From assembly GCA_024640445.1 (NCBI GenBank), contig JAHEEZ010000029.1, positions 1-21,667 on the forward strand: DNA of 21,667 nt, read 5' to 3'. Made by a program: the position numbers and the translations under genes. Below, in pieces: positions 15,698 through 21,667 of this stretch. The stretch's first letter is position 1; each line of letters starts with the position of its first letter. The notes under the pieces are model-generated. The model had not been told where the DNA came from and did no database searches. It was given only the letters and a program-made list of their open reading frames with translations. The stretch comes from Acidobacteriota bacterium (lineage in GTDB: Bacteria > Acidobacteriota > Blastocatellia > Pyrinomonadales > Pyrinomonadaceae).

Positions 15698-16669
15698 ATG
15701 AGAACTACAAAAGCGCAGGCTTTCAGCCGCGTTTTCTTCGTTGTCTGGATCGCCGGAATCATCCTGTTCCTTAGCGGCCTTGCGGAAGGCCAACTGAACA
15801 CGACAAAGAAGGTGAGCCAGAAGAGCGGCGAAGTAACGATACTCGTGACCGTCAAACCGGATAATGAGAGGACGCGGGTGATCGCCGAAAGGCTTCAGCC
15901 AACTGATTTTGCGGTGCTCGAGAAGAAGCGGCCGCAGGAGATCATTTCCGTGACAAAGGCGGATGCAGAACCGCTGGTGCTCGCGGTATTGATTCAGGAC
16001 GACCTTGTCGGGAAAGTAAACAACGAACTCGACGGGATCAGGGAATTTATCAAGGGACTGCCGGAAGGCTCGCATGTGATGACTGGATACCTTACTTCGG
16101 GAACGATCCAGGTTCGGCAGCCATTCACAGCAGACAGGGAGCGCGCGGCAAAGTCGCTGAGGATCCTCTTCAGTTCCAGCGCGGCGTCTCCGTACAATCC
16201 GTATGTCGAAGTTATCGAGGCGATAGACAAGTTCGCCGGTCAGCCAGAGGGAAGAAGAATGATCCTTATGGTTTCCGACGGTCTGGACGCTTCGCGGGGT
16301 TTCAGAAGCGCGAGCCCTTCGATGTCAATTGATCTCGACCGTGCGATCCTGGCGGCCCAGCGCTCCGGCGTCACAGTATTTACTTACTATGCGCCTTCTG
16401 TCGGGCTTACAAGCCGCAGTCGGCTGATGATGAGCTTCGGCCAGGGTTCGCTCCTGCGGATCGCCGACGAAACGGGAGGAGAAGCATTCTTCTCCGGATC
16501 GGACTTTGTGAGCTTCGCGCCTTATTTCAGGGAGATGGCCGAACTGATGAACAATCAGTGGCTGATCAAATATCGCTCCGACAACACGGGCAAGGATTTC
16601 AGGCGTATAGAAGTTACGACGGATTTTGACATTCATCTGCAGTACCCGGCGGGTTACAGCGTCAGGTGA
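15698..16669 (+). CDS. Exported VWA-like domain protein with degenerate metal site
   Basis: This 323-residue protein has an N-terminal hydrophobic segment (about 11-28, signal peptide or anchor). Its organisation resembles the VWA-related proteins expanded in Acidobacteria: a beta segment with VTVKPDN and DFAVLEKKRPQEI (about 46-83), then a VWA-like fold. The usual DxSxS metal-binding motif at the end of the first core strand is replaced by LIQDDLV (98-104), while the later strand with MVSDGLDAS (191-199) is kept. ATG at 15698 has GAGGT seven nt upstream and is preferred over TTG at 15668. It is preceded by two terminators, so it starts a new unit. It may mediate protein contacts outside the cytoplasm; the partner is unknown. 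Confidence 0.75.
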   Translation: MRTTKAQAFSRVFFVVWIAGIILFLSGLAEGQLNTTKKVSQKSGEVTILVTVKPDNERTRVIAERLQPTDFAVLEKKRPQEIISVTKADAEPLVLAVLIQDDLVGKVNNELDGIREFIKGLPEGSHVMTGYLTSGTIQVRQPFTADRERAAKSLRILFSSSAASPYNPYVEVIEAIDKFAGQPEGRRMILMVSDGLDASRGFRSASPSMSIDLDRAILAAQRSGVTVFTYYAPSVGLTSRSRLMMSFGQGSLLRIADETGGEAFFSGSDFVSFAPYFREMAELMNNQWLIKYRSDNTGKDFRRIEVTTDFDIHLQYPAGYSVR

Positions 16670-16805
16670 AGACGGATCGATTTTATCGAACAGGGGAAGG
16701 TGCGGCGCGCGGACGGACTCGAAGAACCGGTTCCGTTCGCGCCAGCCGTCGTTCAACGGTCAGACGATTCGATCGAGCAAGGATTAGAATAGGGAGGTAT
16801 TTGAA

Positions 16806-17528
16806 ATGACCGGAATGACCAGGTATTTATCGAAGCTTTACGCATTGGCGCTGATGCTTGTAATAGGAGTTGCAGCCGCAATGGCGCAGAACCCGAAAAG
16901 GCCAACGACCAACCAGCCGACTCAGAAGAAGGACACGATCCAGAAACAGGATCAGGACAGGGACCGCGATTTTGACCGTGACAAAGATATGGATCGCGAC
17001 CGCGACAAGGATCGGGATCAGGACCGCGACCGCCTCAACAGGCCGATGACTGCGCAGGAACGCGAGGTGATGGAAAATAAGATATTGCAAAGCCGCGACC
17101 ATTTTCTGGCCGCCGGCTACAGGCAGAACATGCTGAACTTCGCGCTGAACCTTCGGCTAAGGCTTGAACAGGGCGAGAGCATCGACCGGAATCTGGCGCG
17201 CGGTGCCGTGAAGGAGATCAAAAGGAATTTTCAGGAGATGGAAAAACGGCACAAGAACCAGAAGAAGGAAATGGGTTACCAGATGCGTGAGCGAATGTCC
17301 TACATGATTCAGGAAACGGAAGAGCGCCAGGAGAGAATGCGGAACACAATTCGCACACTTGAAAACGATGCAGCGGCATCCTCGCCCAATTCAAAACAGA
17401 TGCTTATGCACGTCCTGGAACTTGAGGAACAGATTCGCGCGATGGAGGAATCGCGCCAGCGAAAGAACGTAGGCGGTTCCGTGTCAATGACGGCCGGAAC
17501 CACCTATCTCGATCTTGCGATTTTCTAG
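16806..17528 (+). CDS. Exported Arg-Asp-repeat and coiled-coil protein, function unknown
   Basis: I recognise no family. The 240-residue precursor has a clear signal peptide (1-27, ending AAAMA), then a Gln/Thr/Lys-rich linker, an extreme low-complexity stretch of alternating Arg/Lys and Asp (51-77), and a long helical, probably coiled-coil region (about 82-218) rich in Glu, Arg, Gln and Met. The start is well supported by GGGAGGT at 16791-16797, eight nt upstream, the best Shine-Dalgarno in this part of the window. It lies 136 bp after the VWA-like gene and ends 8 bp from the convergent glmS stop. The zwitterionic repeat may be disordered. An envelope structural or chaperone-like role is possible, but no function is assigned. 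Confidence 0.75.
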   Translation: MTGMTRYLSKLYALALMLVIGVAAAMAQNPKRPTTNQPTQKKDTIQKQDQDRDRDFDRDKDMDRDRDKDRDQDRDRLNRPMTAQEREVMENKILQSRDHFLAAGYRQNMLNFALNLRLRLEQGESIDRNLARGAVKEIKRNFQEMEKRHKNQKKEMGYQMRERMSYMIQETEERQERMRNTIRTLENDAAASSPNSKQMLMHVLELEEQIRAMEESRQRKNVGGSVSMTAGTTYLDLAIF

Positions 17529-17536
17529 GCGGGCGG

Positions 17537-19396
17537 TTACTCGACAGTGACCGACTTGGCAAGATTTCTCGGCTGGTCCACATCGCAACCGCGCCTGACG
17601 GCGATGTGGTAAGCCAGCAATTGCAACGGTACAACTGAAAGAATGGGCGCTAACAGATCGGTCGTTTCAGGGACTTCGATAACGAAGTCCGAAACGACCG
17701 AACTCATTTCATCGTTCTCAGTAAGAACCGAAAGGATGATGCCGTCGCGGGCCTTGACCTCGACGATGTTCGAGTGGGTCTTCTCGTATCTCAGCTCGCT
17801 TTCCGGATTTCCTTCTTCGCGGGTGTTGACGACCACGACCGGAAGCTCCTCGTCGATCAGGGCATTCGGCCCGTGCTTCATTTCGCCGGCGGGATATCCT
17901 TCCGCGTGAATGTACGAGATCTCCTTCAATTTCAAAGCGCCTTCAAGCGCTACCGGGAAATTGATACCGCGGCCAAGATAAAGGAAATCCTGAGATCGGA
18001 AGAAATCCCTGGAGAGTTCTTCTATCGTGTCCGCGTCGCTCAGAAGGTGTTCGATCTTCAAGGGCAATTCTGCCAGTTCTTGTGCGTGCTTTCGCGCTTC
18101 TTCCTGGTTGATGACGCCGCGAAGCTGGCCAAGGTAAAGCGCGAAAAGGTAGATCGCGATCATCTGAGAAGTGAACGCCTTGGTTGAAGCGACCCCTATC
18201 TCCGGCCCCGCGTGAGTCAGGATAGTTCCGTCCGCTTCCCGAGTGATCATCGAACCCTGGACGTTGCAGATCGCGAGCGCTTTGCAGCCGGCGGCCTTCG
18301 CCTCGCGCATAGCGGCTATGGTGTCCGCCGTTTCGCCCGACTGTGAAATGACAAGCAAGAGGTCGGTTTCCCTGAGGACCGGTTTCCGATAGCGGAATTC
18401 CGACGCATAATCGACCTCGACCGGGATACGCGCCAGTTCTTCCAGCATGTACTCGCCGGCGATTCCCGCGTGCCAGGATGTTCCGCAAGCGGCGATCTTG
18501 ATGGATGTCAGCTCGCGAAAATCATCTTCCGTAATATCCATCTGATCCAGATAGACCTTCCCGTCATCAAGGGACACGCGGCCCTGGACCGTGTCGCGTA
18601 CTGCCCTGGGCTGTTCGAAGATCTCCTTCAGCATGAAATGCTTGAAGCCCCCCTTCTCCGCCATTATCGGGTCCCAGGTTATCCTCTGCTGCTTGGGTTC
18701 CACGACGTTCCCGTCGAAATCCGTGACGCGAACCGAGTCCTTGGTCAGAACGGCTATCTCCCGTTCACCCAGATAGAACACGTCTCTCGTATGCTGAAGG
18801 ATCGCCGGAATGTCAGACGCGACAAAGAATTCGCCGTCCCCGAGTCCGATCACGACGGGAGGCCCTTCGCGGACCGCGATGATCAGGTCGGGCTCGTCGG
18901 CTGAAATGATCGAAAGCGCAAATATACCTCGAAGCTGACCGGCTGTTGCGCGGACGGCCTCTTCGAATCCCATACCTTCTTTCTGATATTCCTCGATCAG
19001 GTGGGCAACGATCTCGGTATCTGTCTCTGTCTTGAACTCGTGTCCTTTCTTGCCAAGCATTTCCTTGAGGGCAAGGTAGTTCTCGATGATCCCGTTGTGA
19101 ACGACAACGATGCGGCCCGTGCAGTCCCTGTGCGGATGCGCATTCTCTTCCGTCGGACGCCCGTGAGTCGCCCAGCGAGTGTGTCCGATGCCGTAGTTGC
19201 CATCCAGAGGATTCAGACGTATCGCCTCTTCAAGATTCCGGAGTTTTCCTTCCGCCCGTCGGATCATCAGGGTATTGTCGCTGTCGACGACGGCGATCCC
19301 GGCAGAGTCATATCCGCGGTATTCAAGTTTCTTGAGCCCGTCCACGATCAGGGGCACGACCTGCTTGTTTCCTACGTATCCTACGATTCCACACAT
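17537..19396 (-). CDS. glmS: Glutamine-fructose-6-phosphate aminotransferase (isomerizing)
   Basis: This 619-residue enzyme makes glucosamine-6-phosphate from fructose-6-phosphate and glutamine, the first step to UDP-GlcNAc. The N-terminal glutamine amidotransferase domain starts with MCGIVGYVG, whose Cys2 becomes the catalytic N-terminal residue after Met removal. HTRWATHG and NAHPHRD follow. Two SIS sugar-isomerase domains occupy the C-terminal half (CGTSWHAG, SQSGETADT, STKAFTSQ), and the end AKSVTVE is canonical. ATG at 19396 is required for Cys2; an upstream in-frame start at 19492 would destroy the active site. No glmS ribozyme is present upstream: a coding gene ends 52 bp before. It is on the same strand as glmU with one small gene between, probably one operon. 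Confidence 0.97.
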   Translation of the reverse strand: MCGIVGYVGNKQVVPLIVDGLKKLEYRGYDSAGIAVVDSDNTLMIRRAEGKLRNLEEAIRLNPLDGNYGIGHTRWATHGRPTEENAHPHRDCTGRIVVVHNGIIENYLALKEMLGKKGHEFKTETDTEIVAHLIEEYQKEGMGFEEAVRATAGQLRGIFALSIISADEPDLIIAVREGPPVVIGLGDGEFFVASDIPAILQHTRDVFYLGEREIAVLTKDSVRVTDFDGNVVEPKQQRITWDPIMAEKGGFKHFMLKEIFEQPRAVRDTVQGRVSLDDGKVYLDQMDITEDDFRELTSIKIAACGTSWHAGIAGEYMLEELARIPVEVDYASEFRYRKPVLRETDLLLVISQSGETADTIAAMREAKAAGCKALAICNVQGSMITREADGTILTHAGPEIGVASTKAFTSQMIAIYLFALYLGQLRGVINQEEARKHAQELAELPLKIEHLLSDADTIEELSRDFFRSQDFLYLGRGINFPVALEGALKLKEISYIHAEGYPAGEMKHGPNALIDEELPVVVVNTREEGNPESELRYEKTHSNIVEVKARDGIILSVLTENDEMSSVVSDFVIEVPETTDLLAPILSVVPLQLLAYHIAVRRGCDVDQPRNLAKSVTVE

Positions 19397-19448
19397 ATTA
19401 TTTCTTGACGGCCTTCTTTCTATCCAATCATTTCGGTTCCCGGTCCAC

Positions 19449-20024
19449 TTAGAAGCCCCAAACGCTGCTGTATCCCCCGTCCGCGATCTCAACAGGTACA
19501 GGCCCCCGGTTCTTTCCGGGCGGGTTTGCCGCGCCCAATGCCCTTAGTATCACCTCTTTGGTGAAGTTCCCTTTCGCCGACAGAAGCTGGTTTTCACAGT
19601 TTAGCCAGGCGTTCACTGTATTGATGGTATTTGACCTCGCCTTCGACTCGCCCTGGCCTTCCCCATACAGGCAGAGGATACTGCGCTTTGAGGATCCCTT
19701 GAAGCTGGTCCTAAGCCTACGGAGATAATCCACCGTCATATCCACGCTTGTCTGATCATTGCCAAGTACGGTTTCGGGAGTGTAATGGTGGCGCTTCCCG
19801 CTATACAGGGAATTGATCACCTGCATCGTTTCAACCTGCACCTGACCGAATCCGTAAGCGCGCAGCTTGCCGCCTGATTCAAATCCCACCTGTCCTATGT
19901 TTCGGAACTGGGACTCTTCCCAGAAGATCCCCATGAGAAGCTCGGTCGTGAATTCCGCCTTGGTATCGACCGTGTTGCTTCTTTCGGCGAGTACCCACAT
20001 CTTTCCAAATGTCAAACTTTCCAT
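19449..20024 (-). CDS. Small protein resembling a lysozyme-fold (transglycosylase-like) domain
   Basis: No family is recognised with certainty. The 191-residue protein has features reminiscent of lytic transglycosylase/lysozyme-like domains: an early Glu pair in FWEESQF (E36/E37), then AYGFGQVQ (57-63), recalling the G-x-M/Q core, and later CLYGEGQG (118-125), where such proteins often have a Tyr-Asn-Gly turn. No signal peptide or membrane segment is seen. The start is uncertain: ATG at 20024 has no Shine-Dalgarno, and internal Met9 and Met31 are alternatives. It is 43 bp after glmU and 52 bp before glmS on the same strand, so it is likely co-transcribed with UDP-GlcNAc synthesis. A peptidoglycan-related role is attractive but inferred. 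Confidence 0.6.
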   Translation of the reverse strand: MESLTFGKMWVLAERSNTVDTKAEFTTELLMGIFWEESQFRNIGQVGFESGGKLRAYGFGQVQVETMQVINSLYSGKRHHYTPETVLGNDQTSVDMTVDYLRRLRTSFKGSSKRSILCLYGEGQGESKARSNTINTVNAWLNCENQLLSAKGNFTKEVILRALGAANPPGKNRGPVPVEIADGGYSSVWGF

Positions 20025-20067
20025 AAGTCGGTAGCTGCAGATCCGGATTCAGACCAATATCCGCGGA

Positions 20068-21486
20068 TCAGTCACCCTCATCTATGTCTTCAGGATCCTC
20101 AGATCCTATTTTCCTGATCACCCGTGCCGGAGCACCAACCACAAGGCTGTTCGGAGGAATGTCCTTTGTCACAACCGTTCCGGCGCCGGTCACCGAACCA
20201 TCCCCTACTTTCACCGGGGCAACGAGCATAGTGTCGGAGCCGATCCTGACATTGTCGCCGATCTCGGTCACGTGTTTGTTCTTGCCGTCGTAATTGCAGG
20301 TGATCGTGCCCGCACCTATGTTCGTGTTCTCGCCTATCCTCGCGTCGCCAATATACGTCAGGTGGTTCGCCTTGGAATTACGTCCCAGAACGGATTTCTT
20401 AACCTCGACAAAGTTACCCACGCGCGCGCCTTCTTCCAGCACCGCGCCCGGACGCAGATGCGCCGAAGGACCGATGCGGCAGTTGTTTCGCACCTCTGCG
20501 TTGTCAAGCAAGCAATTGTCCAGCACCTCGACACCGTGTCCGACCCTTGAATCCTTGATCCTTGTACCGGAACGGATCACGCATCCGTCACCGATCCGCG
20601 TATCACCCTCCAGAGTGACGTTGGGGTGGATCACCGTGTCCCGGCCGACGGAAACAGAACCTCCGACGTACGTGTTATGCGGATCTATGACGGTTACGCC
20701 GAAATCCATCATGAGTTTGTTGACCGTCCGGCGGCGAAGCGTCCGCTCGAGTTCCGCCAGCTGCCTCCGGTCATTGATTCCCTCGATCTCTGAATTGTCA
20801 CCGTGCTTATAGATCGAGACGAGTTCGCCGGCTTCCCTCATCACAGCGGGCACATCCGTCAGATAAAACTCACCTTGTGCGTTGTGATTACTGACCTTTG
20901 AGAGTGCTTCATACAGCTTCGCGGTCTCAAAACAGTAAATGCCGGAATTGATCTCACCGACTTCCAATTCTTCGGCGGTCGCGTCCTTCTGCTCAACTAT
21001 CCTCTCGAATAGTCCCGCGGAATCCCTGATCACTCTTCCGTAGCCCGAAGGTTCATCGAGCGACACGCTAAGCATCGTGCAGGCCGCGCCTTTTCCTCTA
21101 TGAGACTGATGCTGGCGTAAGAGCCCCGCAAGAGTTTCGGCCCGGATCATCGGCACATCGCCCGAAAGAACAAGAAGTTCTGAATGCTCATTCTCCAGAA
21201 ACTCACGTGCGGAATTCACTGCGTCGCCGGTTCCCAACTGCTCTCTTTGCCAAACAAACTCAACGTACTCTTCTTCAAGCTCAGTCAGCACGGCCTCGCA
21301 CACCTCATCACCCTGGTGCCCGACCACGACGTACACCTTTCTGGGGGCGAGGGCCGCTGCCGTCCTGCACACATGATTGATAAGCGGGCGGCCGTCGAGA
21401 CGGTGAAGAACTTTTGCGATATCTGAACGCATCCTCGTCCCGAGGCCGGCAGCAAGGATAAGAACGTCCAGCGGTTTGTTATCCAT
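20068..21486 (-). CDS. glmU: Bifunctional GlmU (GlcNAc-1-P uridyltransferase / GlcN-1-P acetyltransferase)
   Basis: This 472-residue enzyme acetylates glucosamine-1-phosphate and then joins it to UTP to give UDP-GlcNAc. The N-terminal uridyltransferase domain has LAAGLGTRM (11-19), K25, QLGTGDA (83-89) and LSGDVPM (107-113, metal-binding D110). The C-terminal left-handed beta-helix has many hexapeptide repeats and NHLTYIGDA (374-382), with H375 matching the acetyltransferase base. In QLGTGDA the usual His of QLGTGHA is replaced by D88. ATG at 21486 is preferred over TTG at 21498, which would lie inside the U-tract of an upstream hairpin. No Shine-Dalgarno is visible. glmS lies two genes downstream, consistent with one amino-sugar operon. 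Confidence 0.96.
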   Translation of the reverse strand: MDNKPLDVLILAAGLGTRMRSDIAKVLHRLDGRPLINHVCRTAAALAPRKVYVVVGHQGDEVCEAVLTELEEEYVEFVWQREQLGTGDAVNSAREFLENEHSELLVLSGDVPMIRAETLAGLLRQHQSHRGKGAACTMLSVSLDEPSGYGRVIRDSAGLFERIVEQKDATAEELEVGEINSGIYCFETAKLYEALSKVSNHNAQGEFYLTDVPAVMREAGELVSIYKHGDNSEIEGINDRRQLAELERTLRRRTVNKLMMDFGVTVIDPHNTYVGGSVSVGRDTVIHPNVTLEGDTRIGDGCVIRSGTRIKDSRVGHGVEVLDNCLLDNAEVRNNCRIGPSAHLRPGAVLEEGARVGNFVEVKKSVLGRNSKANHLTYIGDARIGENTNIGAGTITCNYDGKNKHVTEIGDNVRIGSDTMLVAPVKVGDGSVTGAGTVVTKDIPPNSLVVGAPARVIRKIGSEDPEDIDEGD

Positions 21487-21496
21487 AGGATCAATC

Positions 21497-21532
21497 AAAA
21501 AACCCCGCGTCAGTCCGCGACCAAACGCCGGG
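21497..21532 (-). terminator. Terminator-like hairpin just before glmU
   Basis: On the minus strand CCCGGCGT (21525-21532) pairs with ACGCGGGG (21503-21510), with one mismatch and a 14-nt loop, followed by six T (21502-21497). It ends only 10 nt before the glmU ATG. It could end an independent small RNA or act as an attenuator in the glmU leader. Confidence 0.6.
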
Positions 21533-21633
21533 CTCTACTGTTTTCACCCCCCCTCTGACCTGTGTCCGGAGGCGCATCGAAGAATCGTCCGGGCCAGCCT
21601 TTCGGGGTGGTGTCTCACCTTCTCGACATTGTC
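21497..21633 (-). ncRNA. Candidate structured leader or small RNA upstream of glmU
   Basis: A transcript starting near 21633 would be about 137 nt and end at the terminator-like hairpin. Besides the terminator it can form an outer helix CACCCC/GGGGTG and an inner helix CCGGA/TCCGG closing on a hairpin. It does not match any riboswitch, SRP RNA, 6S or RNase P consensus I know. Existence as an RNA is inferred only from promoter-like and terminator-like ends plus pairing. Confidence 0.35.
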
Positions 21634-21639
21634 CAATAG

Positions 21640-21648
21640 ATTATCACA
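21640..21648 (-). promoter_or_regulatory. Extended -10 promoter candidate for the glmU leader
   Basis: On the minus strand TGTGATAAT (21648 to 21640) matches an extended -10 (TGn then GATAAT). The -35 would fall at the window edge and cannot be judged. Confidence 0.4.
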
Positions 21649-21667
21649 AATGATTCTCACGCCTTGA

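Noticed and set aside
16955..17035. Possible short tandem repeat or CRISPR-like array at the GAC/CGC-rich stretch
   Set aside because: It is the in-frame coding sequence of the Arg-Asp repeat; there are no spacers or uniform repeats.
19397..19448. glmS ribozyme upstream of glmS
   Set aside because: The gap is only 52 bp and shows no ribozyme core; the region before it is coding.
19397..19492. Longer GlmS start at 19492
   Set aside because: It would place 32 residues ahead of the catalytic Cys2, which must be N-terminal; it also overlaps the upstream gene.

Overview
This window looks like a chromosomal segment of a Gram-negative, moderately GC-rich bacterium. The style fits Acidobacteriota, perhaps class Blastocatellia: a VWA-like secreted protein, a papaya-type glutaminyl cyclase lipoprotein, a PDZ-radical SAM-DUF512 protein and weak ribosome binding sites. 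That placement is an inference from gene content, since no rRNA or marker search was possible. I saw no phage, plasmid, insertion-sequence transposase, CRISPR array, tRNA or rRNA gene. Most genes are intact and of ordinary length.

Layout. Positions 1-223 are non-coding with two short inverted repeats. Positions 224-4930 (+) hold four closely spaced genes: a cobalamin-type substrate-binding protein, an exported DsbA-like protein fused to a duplicated SurA-like N-terminal region, a glutaminyl cyclase lipoprotein and an M61-like metallopeptidase. The last three all act on exported proteins. Positions 4931-5487 are non-coding and packed with short GC-rich hairpins, partly bracketed by a 9-bp direct repeat. 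Positions 5488-12576 (-) carry the DUF512 radical SAM protein, alanine dehydrogenase (ald), an aldehyde dehydrogenase, an HtrA/DegP-type protease with a good sigma70 promoter, and a zinc alcohol dehydrogenase. Three of the gaps on this strand hold terminator-like hairpins. Positions 12738-15430 (+) encode an OmpR-type response regulator, its histidine kinase and a small PepSY protein, closed by two tandem terminators. Positions 15698-17528 (+) encode a VWA-like exported protein without a normal metal site and an exported Arg-Asp-repeat/coiled-coil protein of unknown function. Positions 17537-21486 (-) carry glmU, a small lysozyme-fold-like gene, and glmS.

How the genes fit together. GlmS makes glucosamine-6-phosphate and GlmU makes UDP-GlcNAc, the entry to peptidoglycan and LPS synthesis. 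The small gene between them may act on peptidoglycan. HtrA, the two-component system with its PepSY protein, and the thiol-oxidoreductase/cyclase/peptidase cluster together suggest much of the window serves the cell envelope. The most unusual non-coding features are the hairpin cluster at 4973-5435 and a ~137-nt structured segment with its own promoter-like -10 and a terminator, ending about 10 nt before the glmU start codon.
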